A stretch of DNA of 64,000 bases. Origin: Branchiostoma floridae. Its lineage: Eukaryota; Chordata; Leptocardii; Amphioxiformes; Branchiostomatidae. The stretch lies in the NCBI RefSeq assembly GCF_000003815.2, contig NC_049994.1, forward strand, positions 5,995,552 to 6,059,551. Direction: 5' to 3'. Within the stretch, counting starts at the first letter, position 1. Every line of letters begins with the position of its first letter. The notes beneath the pieces were generated by a model. That model saw nothing but the letters and a program-made list of their open reading frames with translations. It was not told the DNA's origin and searched no databases. Of this stretch, positions 47,130 to 58,639 are shown in pieces. Both the position numbers and the translations under genes were made by a program.

Positions 47130-49500
47130 TCTATTTGTTTCCGTGTAACTGTCTTTATTCATCTTACTTTTTAAAAACTTTTCAGTGATGTTCAATGTAA
47201 GACTATCTTAAAGAAATTGGATATCGTAGCTGATTTTCAAGACGTGATGTTAAGATATTTAAACCAAATAGAACAACGGTGATAATGAAACAGACAGACA
47301 CAAAAGGCAAACAGAGAACTAAAAAGATTAATTCAAACACAAGTAAACGAGGTGATATCTACAAATGAAGTAGTGTGGTCTGTTAGGCTTGTCTTGCGTT
47401 TTTCACCTACCATCTGCAATATGTGTTTTCTCGTCCAAACACAAAATAATGACATGAAAAGACAACTGTAAAATGCAAAAAGTTACATTTTGATGAATGG
47501 AGGCTCAGGATTTCATTTTGCTTCTTAGGAGTCGAAACAGAATTAATGAATTCTCGAGAGTTAACTTTGATGTTAGAAGGGAGACCTAAAATATTAACCT
47601 GCATGCGGCTTCTCTACTGCGCTTGGAATTGTACAGTTCCACGGGCGGTAAAGAAGCTACACGTAGGTTGATATTGTGCTTCATTCAGTGGGGCCGTAGT
47701 GACAAGACAACAATTTACAAGTGATTTTAACTAGGTTGGCTTTATTTTAATCTTAGAAAATATGTATTTATTTAATTCAATAACACATGACAAAGACAAT
47801 GTGGCGCTGTACTCAAGTTATAACAACTTATTTGAACAGCTCCACATAACAAAATACAAATAAATAAATAAATGTACTTAGTTAATCAACATATCAGTGC
47901 GCCAAGCCCACCACCCAAAGACGTACCACAGTAGTACCATTGTTAGCTTAATTAAGTACATATGAAAAAGAAAATTAACGACAGTATAGCTGGGACTTTT
48001 ATAATGTTTTAACCATCAGCTGGCTGACGTTAGACTGACCCTACCGATGTTCTATGTGCGTTGAGTGTACACGTCAACATAATGTCGCCACGTACCCTAA
48101 AACAGACATATTGAAAAAAAATCACAGCAAATTTAAAATCACATCGAAAAAATCACTCTCCTCTGATAGAGATTAAACTTGTGCCGTAGTATCGTCAAAC
48201 TGGTCTTCTTGAATTAAAGCACTATACTGCCATAATGAATATGAATTTAAGGCATTGATTGACCCTGCAAACAAGTCTAGGAGAACCATTTGCATAGAAT
48301 TCAAATAACAGTATTTTCATGTTGAAAACTCAGTTGTAACGTTTTCAAATTCCTATAGAAATGAGAAATTTGAGTTGAGAAATCTTATCGTATGAGCATA
48401 AATTAAGAACCTCTAACTGAACTGGATTGTGATGACATTTGGCATGTGTGCGGGCGATGTGTCTATCCCCCACCCCCAACCTTGAAATTGCGGTAGAGAT
48501 TCTGATTTGTGTATCATTGTGCCCTGGTAAACTATGATCTTATTTTTGTTGTTGCGGATGTACTAAAGATGTAAGGAAGAAGTACTATTAGCAGTGTATG
48601 TTTAGGTCCCGTGGCAGCCTGTTTTTTTTAAAGTTACGTTACAGTTCAAACCTGACACGTATAATCACGTAAGTATCATGCATATTCAACGACCACCTCC
48701 CAGCCAAATTAAGGTACTTTGAAAGCTTTATTCACAGAATTTAGCTGAACCGCTCCTTATTTGGGTATAGTCCTTTGGCCGGGTTTCTTTGATAATAGTT
48801 TGAGTGATATCATAGTATGGGCGTGGGTGCACATTCATTTCATACGCATGCGCTTTTAAGGCAATATAGACCTTTTCCAAAGCCCTTGCTGTGAAAGTTT
48901 ATAGCAGCAAAACACACGTACATTTCGGGGTGTTCGTCTGTGCAAGCATCGTCTGTCGACAAACTGAGGTATTTCTAGTTTTTAGATTCCCTTTCCTTAG
49001 ATTTCTTTCCTTTGATTTTTCTTTGAGCCTTTTTCATCTCTGACACAATCACCAAAACACTCCCAAAGCTGCAGTACTGCTAATCTCAGGCTAATATTAC
49101 CGGGTGGTGCAGTTACGCAGGCGGGGGAGAAGACTGTAGTGACCGAGCAAACCAAAAGCTTATATATAGCCGTAGGAGCGACTGGTGAATTACACGGCAT
49201 GCACATGCATTGTACCTTGTGCGATTGTTTAGCAATAAAATTCGATCATTCATACAAGTTAACGTTACATGTACTTCTTGCTCTATTCCTTTGACTGAGC
49301 ATCATTCCAAAAGTCACTAAAATTTTTATGCCAGATGACGCCAATTCGATACGGAATGGCGGAATCAATTTTTTACATCTAAAATATTTTTTTGTAAATA
49401 TATGGCTTGTGTAAAATAGCATTCAACGACGTCAAAAGAAGTACGTAGCTTATCGCAAAGGGCAAGTCTGATTTACTGCTTTTCTTTTTTTCAACACAGG
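47130..49500. other. Intergenic sequence upstream of the lectin gene
   Basis: This stretch includes a diverged copy of the dispersed family at 48400-48640 and a possible TATA element (TTATATATAG, about 49160-49169). The lectin gene's non-coding first exon probably lies between about 48900 and 49250 but could not be fixed. No other gene was recognised. Confidence 0.4.
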
Positions 49501-49501
49501 A

Positions 49502-52500
49502 ATGGCGACAACAGAGACAACGCCGCTGCCGGAACAAGAGCACACAAAAAAGAAAGATGTGGGTGTGACAAAACCGAGCTCAAAGCTTCAGCGGGCGCTG
49601 CGTGAGGAAGATGCTAAAGAGGAAGATGTGGACGTCCCAAAGATCGGCTCAGCACATCAACCCTCAGTGCCTAACATATACACACCCGCTCCAACACGCG
49701 GGAAACAAACCCATAAAGTAAAAGAAGAGATGTCCTGTTCTATCGATGGGAAAGATCCCAAAATACGAAACAAGGATACCGATCGTGAGAAACATCTATA
49801 TGAACACAACATTGTCGGAGAACAGACCGAAGCATGCCCCTGCGGTTCCACCGCCGACAAACAACCTGCCGCGGCCGGGCCTCGATACCTTCACGTCGGA
49901 GATCACGTAATGGTGTGTTCGGGACATGAATCAGAAAACACCTACGCGTACCAAAAGGCCGAAGAAGTCAGCGAGGGGTACGAAGAAGATCATTGCTCTC
50001 ACTATTACAAAACCCCAGAGGAATGTTACGGCTACAAAGTGCCTGAGGAAATAAACAAGGCGTATGAGGAAGGGTCTTCCTTCCTCACACGACTACGACA
50101 AACCAGAGGGTGCCTACCGGTACAAAGTGCCTGAGGAAGTAAACAACGAGTTTGAGGAGCAATCTTCTTTCCAAGACTACGACAAACCAGAGGATGCTTA
50201 CCGGTACAAAGTGCCTGAGGAAGTAAACAAGACGTGTGAGGAGGTGCCTTCTTCACACGACTACGACAAACCAGAGGATGCTTACCAGTACAAAGTGCCT
50301 GAGGAAGTAAACAAGACGTGTGAGGAGGTGCCTTCTTCACACGACTACGACAAACCAGAGGATGCTTACCGGTACAAAGTGCCTGAGGAAGTAAACAAGA
50401 CGTGTGAGGAGGTGCCTTCTTCACACGACTACGACAAACCAGAGGATGCTTACCGGTACAAAGTGCCTGAGGAAGAAAACAACGCGTATGAAAAGGAGCC
50501 TTCCTCACACGACTACGACAAACCAGAGGATGCTTACCGGTACAAAGTGCCTGAAGAAGTACACAAGACGTTTGAGGAAAAGTCTTCTTCACACGACTAC
50601 GACAAACCAGAGGATGCTTACGGGTACAAAGATCCTAAGAAAGTCAGCTTTGCATACAGGGCTAAAGGTACGTTACAGCATTGAATACAACATTTACACC
50701 GTTTTGATGCAATTCACTATTATAGCTATATTATTTATAATTTCCATAGCACATTGTTGACAGAAACACTGTAACTACATTGTATGTTTCTAGTTTGAGA
50801 ATTTTGAGAAAGGAATTGGTTTTTCATTATCTTCCTCGACAAAGACTACTAGTAGATACCTGGAGAGACAATTAATCAGCCATCAAACGACAACAAAGGT
50901 CTACATCTGATAAAAAGTTGTGTAAGAAAACATTTCATTTGGGCGATTAAAAAAAAAACCTCATTTCTTCTTTTGGCTTTTGCATAAATATTTGTTGTAT
51001 TAGTCTGTTATAATTTTGCCTTCAAAAGATGGTCATGAAGAGGAACACACCTGCAGCTGTGATGGAAAAGCATAATAAATGAATTCATAAAATTGAATTG
51101 ACAGACAGAGTATCTATAAATAAACAAAAAAACTACGCTGCAAGAAAAACAATACCTTCACCATTTGCGAGCATGCATTTCACCGATAACACATAGGAGA
51201 AAAGAAGAATATATTGCCAATATCCACATTCTTTAGATGCAAAAATCGAGGAAAATGGCTCTCAAACTTGCTTGGCCTGTTGCCATGGCGACAAAAACAG
51301 TTAAGCAGAATGAAAACTTTTTGATGTATGTGTATAAGCTTTTTGATGTTTGTATGTTGTGTTAAATGTTCTTATGTTTAGGTTTGTGCAAGCCTAATGC
51401 TATATTCTTAAGCATTGCAAGTTCGGGTGTTTTCGTGAGTTTGTTAGTGCTAAGATAGTGGTTTCTTTAGGTTATATTTGATTTGTGTATATTTGAGATG
51501 TCTCGTTTTGTATTCTTAAATCTTCTGATTTTGTTGCAAATGGAAATGTTGATGATGATGGGAATGTTTGAGTAGTATCTATGCACATTTGTGACATGTG
51601 TAAAATTGAAACAAGAAAAGGAAAACCCTGCACAGAAACCCAGGGATGACAACCCTGCACAGAAGTCCTAGGGAAGAAATCCTAGCACAGAAAATCCAAG
51701 GGGATAAATCACCCCTGTAAAAAGTCCTATGGAGTAAACCCTAGTCAAAAAAGTCAATGAGAATGGCCCATGCAACAATATATAAACATGTTATAGTATA
51801 TAGTATTGCATATGCCTAGATGATTGGGTAAAAGTAATCTAGTGTGTAAAGTGGTAAGGAAATACTTGTGTAAACATTTTATAGTGATTGTTTTTAGTAA
51901 TTGTGTATGTTACATGGTGATACAAGTGAGTAGGTGAGCTTTGAGTGTTATGCAATTATCTCCATGAAGAAATGGAGATATAATTGTGTGTGTTCACGTG
52001 TGTGTCTATGTGTCTGTCTGTGTGTGTGTGTGTGTGTGTGAGTGTGTGTGTGTGTGTGTGTGTTTGTTTGTTTGTTTGTTTGTGTTTTGGATATTTGTGG
52101 TCAGCATAACTCATAGATTACAATGATATTTGGCATGTAGGTGTTGGCAAGACGACGGTCAAGGTCTATTTTGGGCCCCCTGGTATGTGACCTTGGTACT
52201 GCAGCAGAAATTCCGTTTTATGTATCTTTTGACCTAGATGTGCTATGGTTTTGATTTTTTTGTGGCGGATAGCTTGTGACGTAAGGAATAGGTGGTGTTT
52301 GTTTGGGTCCCCTATAGCTAGGAGGTTGTTCTGGAAGTGCATGGGCGTTTTTTCTCAAAATCTTCTAAGGAGAATAACTGGACAAGGGAACGACAAATTT
52401 AGATGATATTTGGTATGTAGATAGTTTTGACAGAGATGTACAAAATCAAGTGCAAATTATGCAAACGTGTACTTAATTTGCATAATAAATGAGGGAAATC

Positions 52501-55500
52501 TATGTTTGTAGTGTTTGCCATTGTAGGACTCAAATACCTGTCATATATGTAGTTTGTGGCTGGTGGAACATTAACAGATATCAATTATGCAAATACGTCC
52601 CTTATTTTCAAAATTACTGTAAAAGTGCTATAATTCTTCTAAATTGAAAATGATTGCACAATCAACATTGTGACCATTGGAAGTTATCTAAATGTGTACA
52701 TAACCAAGCATAGATTATGTAAATGTGAACTCATATACATCAGACTATTTCATGGTGGAGATCTCAGAACTCTTGTTTATGACTCAGAGGGGTGGGAAAA
52801 ACGATGTTTCGGATCGGCGCAACCGTTATTTACCGTTATTACAGACGTTTGTTCAGAATGCATTTTTCTACTCCTCTTTCATCTCAGAACGTGTCGTGGA
52901 AATAGGGAGTGCGTGGAAATCTAGTAAAGTCTGCTGGCTTGCAATGGGTTGTGGACTTCTGGCCGTAGCATCAGTTGTCATCGCTGGCATCCTGGCAACT
53001 CACTTCTTCGTCACTTCCGATGGGAGGGTAAGTCTGGAAGTCTTGTTTACAGGGGCTGAGTGGCCATACGTACTTAAGCATTCTAATTTGATATAGGAGA
53101 ATTCTTTTTACACAACCAGCAGGTACTTACATTGCTTACGTTTCGATGTCTCTCAGACACCTTTGTCAGAGCTTCTAACTGGAGTTCTGCTTCTCACCGC
53201 TATATGTAGCCTATGTATGTGGCGCTTTTGCGATGAGAAAACAATCCCAAACGTGGCTAAGCCTGTACCCCCCCCCCCCCCCCCTCGTCCCGGTTAATCA
53301 CTGGGGTTGACTTTCTTATCCGGATCGGCTCATTCTTATTTGCTTCGGCTAGCCTGGGTACCATGCTCCACAGTAGCCACGCTGGCTCAATCTCACTTGC
53401 TTACCAGGTGGCACGTGGCTGGCTAGGCTAAACGTTGGTAGGTGTTTTTTTTTCAACCCAGGTCAAGGCAGAACAACCATAAATCATCCAGCCATCGGAA
53501 AATTGCGCGTTAAAGAATTGCCTGTATAGTGTATAGTCTNNNNNNNNNNNNNNNNNNNNNNNNNNNNNNNNNNNNNNNNNNNNNNNNNNNNNNNNNNNNN
53601 NNNNNNNNNNNNNNNNNNNNNNNNNNNNNNNNNNNNNNNAGGCAACAAAACACACAAAACGTATTATGGTTGCAATGGGATCGAAGTGGAATGGAAGTGG
53701 AATGGAAGTGGAATCGAATGGAAGTGGAATGGAAGTGGAATGGAAGTGGAAGGGAAGTGGAAGGGAAGTGGAAGGGAAGTGGAAGGGAAGTGGAATGGAA
53801 GTGGAATGGAAGTGGAATGGAAGATATATTTCAACGCTGTGCTCTTGTATCTAGGTGGCTTATGGTTCAAAACTACAACAAAATGGCACGATGATCCTGA
53901 AATCCAGTACTCCATGGAAGACGGCATTCTGTGAAGAAAACAATTCGGCTTTTGACGAGTTGATAGTCATGGACAGCAGTTTGACCGCCGATGCTTTACC
54001 AGGAACTACCCAATTCCTGTTAACCACTGGTAAGTAATTGGAATGGTGTTTATTTTATCATGAATTTCCATAGCTAGCTATTGTTCATGGTGCTCTTTTT
54101 CATGACAATGGCATTTTATGACAATAATACTTTTTTTTTCTTTATAACGTTCTCGTGTAGTTATTCGCTAAAAAATTTTGCATTTTCGGTGGAAAATTGT
54201 ATGTAACAAATAATCTATCAGTTCTTTTTTTGCCCAAAGCACTTAGCTAAATTTTGCAAACTCTAACCTCTACCAGTAATCTTATCACATACTATAACGC
54301 TGGATCTAAAACATTCTTGTAAAAAGGTAGCAGTTTTATGAAAAGCCTAAGGTGAGATTTAACAGAATACTCACCGCCGCCCTTCTTGCGCTGAATCCAC
54401 AATAGATTTGAGCTTCAAAACAAAATACGCCGGGTTTGGTCCTTGTTTACCGGCTAATGTAATCCATTATATTGTGCCCAAGCGACTTTCCTTGTGTGAG
54501 AAACATACCTCAGACCATTACAAGCTTAGGAGACCTTATATTGACAACTGTAGCTCTTTACCTCTTTTTAAAACAAAATCGACCCATGCAATTTAAAAAA
54601 AGAGCAGCTACCCGATTTACTCCCCCAAGAGCTGTTGGACACTTAACCCATGGCCATAAAATGTACATAACACGAAGTTCCACTGCAGTATCAAAGAAGG
54701 TCGCTGTAGGACCCAAAGTTTATTTTTTTTGGTCTCATCAAAACGAACCAAACAAACAAAAAAACAAGTAGGAAGATAGTTTATCCCGGCATTCACACAC
54801 ACTAACATACACGAATGCTGCGGAAAACATAACCTTCATGGCGAAGATAGTAACAATAACGACGTATAATTACAGGATCGCGATAGCGAAGCCTGTTCTG
54901 GTTTCGTTGGCATCCATGGGCGCCGCCATGTTGAATTTTGACATGGTCATCAGTCCTTTTCCAACACAATTGTTGACGTCGCGTGTCCGTCAAGTCACCT
55001 GACACGACAATTTGTGACTTGAATTTTGAAGAGGAATCATCAAAGCTTGTGTATGTCTGTAGCAAATTCGATACTATCAATTATTGTAATGGACAGATGT
55101 TAAGCTCTGCATTATAGTAGTACTAGCTAGTACAGATCAACTGTCAATCTAGTGAAGAAAACTCATTCCTAATAAAAATTACCACCGAGCATTGTGGTTA
55201 TCCAACATATAGAGCTAGTGAATGCAAGATATATGTCCAACCTTCTGTAAAATTTCAAATATTATCACAGCTCTGCAGTGTCCGAGAGAGTGGAGGAAAT
55301 ACAACAACCACTGCTACAAACTGATGACAGACAGGCGCAAATGGTTTGCAGCGAGCTCACGATGCATGCAACACGGCGCTATGCTTATCTCTATCAACGA
55401 CGAGGCCGAGAACTACTTTGTCAAAAATCTCATCTCGAACTGTGGGTAACATGTACTATACGAAAATGTCATAGTAAACAAGTGACCACTAGGGACCATT

Positions 55501-58479
55501 CTCCTACGCAGAGATATCCAAAGGCGCCAGCAAACCGTCTCTTGTCTGTACTCTGCTCTCAACCGTCACCATCAGTTCCTGACCGCCCTGTTTATGATAT
55601 TAATGAGCTTACCCTTATATATGCGAGATCCCTTTAGAAAACTAAAGGCATATTCTCTGATTGGCTGACAGCTGGTTTGTGGCGACGCCCACAGGAACTG
55701 ATGGCGACGGTTAAGATAGCAGAGTACAGACAAGAGGCAGTTTGCTGGCGCCGTTGGATGTCTCTGCGTAGAAGAATGCTAGGGACAAGATTCTTAATAG
55801 TTGGGTCAAGTAAAAAATGATCTAAGCCAGGACCACGGATAGTATCTTTGCTTTTTTCTTGTTAAAAATTGCCATATCACTTTGTTTTAGAAATGAGAAA
55901 CATCACGGTGATATATTCATCCCTTCAAAGAATGACAATTACTCCACTGTATTAAAAATATGGTTAGCATGTGTTATCCAGCATATAGTCTTTCCTTAGA
56001 CCTTGTATTAGCATTCAATTGCCAACATTCACTATGGCTTTAAAAATTAGCCATTTATGTGCAATGATGGAAAACAAACAAAGACAACAGCGCCCATCCC
56101 CATAACTAGGGGTGGGTACCGGTACAGACAATTTAGGTCCAGGTTCGATTTGGGTCCAGAAGATTAGGTCCAGGTCCTGACCTGAACCTGATTTAGTATG
56201 TGAAAATATGTGAATGGACGATGCTCAAAACAATGGTCCATTTTGCTACAAAGAAATCTATTTTGTGCAGTATTCAACTCCCACTCCGGGCGTTTTGAAA
56301 GCCTACAGGGCTAACTGACTTTGTACGATTGATTGTAAAACTTGGTACAAATGACTACAGACTCTACTTCGCTCTTGTTACTTTCCTCAATAGGTAAGCC
56401 CCCCAAACGTGTGAATTAAGGGTTAATTCACCGCCCCGAGGTGTATATGGTGTCATAACGCCTGGTCCTTTGCTAAATAAAACCACCGAGTGAGCGAACG
56501 AGGTGGTTTTATTCGGTGGTTGTAGCAAAGGACCAGGCGTTATGACACCANNNNNNNNNNNNNNNNNNNNNNNNNNNNNNNNNNNNNNNNNNNNNNNNNN
56601 NNNNNNNNNNNNNNNNNNNNNNNNNNNNNNNNNNNNNNNNNNNNNNNNNNTACCCAAACTTGCAACTCGTGTATGACGCATAGATCCCTTGGTACTATAC
56701 GTGTGAATGCCTTTGTCGAATTTCTGAAAAGTAACATTTGTTCTATGGTACACACATTTGTGAGGTGATAACAGATTGCATTTTGAAACCAAAATTTCTA
56801 CAGAAAATATTCACAACATTGCAGTCTATGGCTTACTAGAACGACGAAACTCATTATCAATCTGAACAGAAGCAGCCATTCTCCCCTTGCAGTTACGTAT
56901 TCCCTCTGCTCTGGCATACTGTTTTGATCCTTTATATTGGCCAATGCCTGCATATCCCTTACTTTCTTGTGTGTATCGCTCCTTCTGATTGGTCAGAATG
57001 AATCGACACCAGCACCTATAGTGGTGCGTACCGAAAGCCCGGACTTGGAATTGGACCTAAAAATGTTTCGGTCCAAGTCCAAAGAAAGACCTAAATGTCC
57101 GGAGCCAAGTCCGGACTTGCAAAAAGCAATCTGTCACTTATATTCCCTTTTTTTTGTTCTAAACCGTCTAAAATCTTTCATAGACAGTGAAATTTGCACT
57201 GGAAAAAGAAAAAAAAAAACAGTTCGTGTTTACACTGGCTGTCTATCATTTTCATATATTTTTCACATTGCATTTCAATTCATGCTAACATGCAATTTTA
57301 TATGCACCATCCCCCCTCCCCCTAAAAAAAATGCACATGATATGCGATGATGGGTTCAGGTCCGGACTTTAAGTCCAGACCTGAACCTGAACTGCTGGAC
57401 CTGAATCCGGACCTGAACCTGAAGTTGAGTTTAGGTACGCACCACTACCAGCACCGGTGTCGATTCATTCTGACCAATCAGAAGGGGGATACACACCGGC
57501 CTGGCCGGAATCTTTGTGTTACGGCGTCATAACCAACGTGGAACTGGGCCTTCTGGTTGATCCGCGCCGCAATATCTGATCATATAGTCTGTTTGAATAG
57601 GTCCAGCAGCCGAATTTTTTTCAGGTTCGGTTTTTCTGGACCGGTTCAAGAGGAAAAACTGGTTTTGTACCCACCCCTACCCGTAACTAAAGAGTCGACG
57701 GAGGTTACAAATAGCTTATTAAGACTATGATTCTTGGATTTTCGTTTCAGATAAGAGGAAGGTTCCAGCCATCTGGATGGGTCTACATAAAAAGTCTGGA
57801 CAGTGGAAGTGGACAGATGGGTCACGTTTACTCTACAAAAACTGGGTTCCGGGGGAGCCGAATAACAATAAATGGTACTCGAATTTTAAGGGAGAGAACT
57901 GTGCCGTCGTGTATTCCAAGGTGTGTGCCTCTTTCATTTTTCGAGTACGATAACCGAGTTCTTAGTGTTTGCGCTATTCTTTATCAATATCAGTTTATAA
58001 TCCCGGTTAAACATGTCAAAGTCACTAACTCACAAGTGAGTAAAGTCACGATTTTCATCCAGTTGTAGTGATAGAGTTACCTTTCAATCTAGGATTTAGA
58101 CTCTTGAAATAAATAAGTCTGAATCGTGTAAGATTCTTAAATATTATTTCGTGCAAGGATATTCATTTCTTAAGTTTGAAACAATAATTACCATCAAATA
58201 AATTGAGATACTGACATAATTAATGGACTATAGAGTAGTTATAGTTGCTATGATGCATAATTTGCATAAAAACGGCAATGTTTTTTTGCCTTGATGGTGT
58301 TTCAATGAGTGCCTTTGCGGAAAATGCAGTCCTCTTCATGTAATATGTTTGCGTTTTCCTCTTTTTGACAGAACTACAAATTTTCAAGATTTGGAAAGAA
58401 AATGCACCCTGGGCAGTGGAACGACTTCCGATGCGGCGCTGCCTATGCCTACATTTGTGAGAAACAATCTAACAACTAG
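49502..58479 (+). CDS. Type II transmembrane C-type lectin receptor with cytoplasmic YxxP repeat array (frame broken by a 4-bp duplication)
   Basis: Coding exons 49502-50667, 52888-53027, 53855-54029, 55271-55441, 57751-57920 and 58372-58479 join in phase once the 4-bp duplication at 50077-50084 is allowed for. The ATG lies two bases after a TTTTCAACACAG acceptor. In order: a ~390-residue acidic N-terminal cytoplasmic region with 28-residue repeats; a TM helix (CWLAMGCGLLAVASVVIAG) preceded by Trp-Lys-Ser-Ser-Lys, so positive-inside; a ~58-residue stalk with two N-glycosylation sequons (NGT, NNS); and a long-form CTLD. CTLD landmarks are CPREWRKYNNHCYKL, WMGLH, a calcium-site EPN (GEPNNN), and WND before FRCGAAYAYICE. 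EPN plus WND predicts calcium-dependent mannose-type binding. As assembled, translation stops at 50132-50134, before the TM segment. The donor after Asn at 55441 (GTGGGT) is inferred from phase. Confidence 0.85.
49980..50660 (+). repeat. 84-bp (28-residue) coding repeats with paired YxxP motifs
   Basis: Seven full units read HDYDKPEDAYRYKVPEEV with variants, each followed by NKTCEEVPSS-like residues. They are preceded by a degenerate unit (YYKTPEECYGYKVPEE). Each unit has a YDKP and a YKVP, about 16 YxxP in total. The central units are almost identical at the DNA level, so unit number is likely to vary between alleles. Confidence 0.9.
50077..50084 (+). other. 4-bp tandem duplication causing a frameshift
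   Basis: TTCC is present twice here (TCTTCCTTCCTCACAC), whereas the repeat consensus has TCTTCCTCACAC or an equivalent. With one copy removed, the 28-residue spacing between YKVP and the next YDKP is exactly kept. With both, the frame ends at 50134. It could be a real null allele, a slippage polymorphism, or an assembly error. Confidence 0.8.
50668..52887 (+). other. Lectin intron 1, with a dispersed-repeat copy
   Basis: It contains short imperfect AACCCTGCACAGAAGTCCTAG-like iterations (51620-51760), a (GT)n tract (52017-52085), and a copy of the dispersed family (about 51940-52560) sharing TTGTGGTCAGCATAAC and TGTGACCTTGGTACTGCA with 32360-32720. No coding exon was seen. Confidence 0.6.
53540..53639. 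other. Assembly gap (100 N)
   Basis: 100 N in lectin intron 2, close to the GGAATGGAAGT microsatellite that probably hindered assembly. Confidence 1.
53675..53826 (+). repeat. 12-bp GGAATGGAAGTG minisatellite
   Basis: Tandem GGAATGGAAGTG / GGAAGGGAAGTG units lie directly after the gap, 28 bases before the lectin stalk exon. Gly/Glu/Trp/Lys-rich open frames across it are artefacts. Confidence 0.95.
55497..55778. mobile_element. Foldback MITE with 8-bp target duplication (hAT-type)
   Basis: Long inverted arms begin CATTCTCCTACGCAGAGA and end TCTCTGCGTAGAAGAATG. The element is flanked on both sides by CTAGGGAC (55489-55496 and 55779-55786). An 8-bp duplication is characteristic of hAT-superfamily (or P-type) mobilisation. 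It lies in a lectin intron and has no coding capacity. Confidence 0.8.
56448..56550. repeat. Nested perfect palindrome abutting the gap
   Basis: Arms 56448-56475 and 56523-56550 (TGGTGTCATAACGCCTGGTC...) are 28-bp perfect inverted repeats. Between them AATAAAACCACC and GGTGGTTTTATT form an inner hairpin. The N gap starts at the last base of the right arm. Confidence 0.9.
56551..56650. other. Assembly gap (100 N)
   Basis: 100 N placed directly after the palindrome, in a lectin intron. Confidence 1.
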
Positions 58480-58639
58480 AGTTCCACAACTTCAGACCTA
58501 AAAATAGCCTAATGATGTTAACCTTTTGGGTGACTTATCATAAGCTTTTCTCATTGACTATGCAGCAAATAAGCTCTCATTTCCATAAATCATATTCGTT
58601 GATCATTGTGAAGAAATGTATAGACATATGTTATATAGT

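Larger units (their letters stand above)
56108..57680. mobile_element. GGTACC-type TIR element, nested and gap-containing
   Basis: The left end GGGGTGGGTAC and right end GTACCCACCCC are inverted. A second nested inverted pair (TTCTGATTGGTCAGAATGAA at about 56981 and its complement near 57463) encloses GGTCCGGAC / GTCCGGACC iterations. It sits in a lectin intron and includes the 56551-56650 gap. The precise nesting is uncertain. Confidence 0.5.

Noticed and set aside
53664-53894. Frames rich in Gly/Glu/Lys/Trp or Ser/Pro/Phe/His
   Set aside because: They are translations of the 12-bp GGAATGGAAGTG repeat in a lectin intron.
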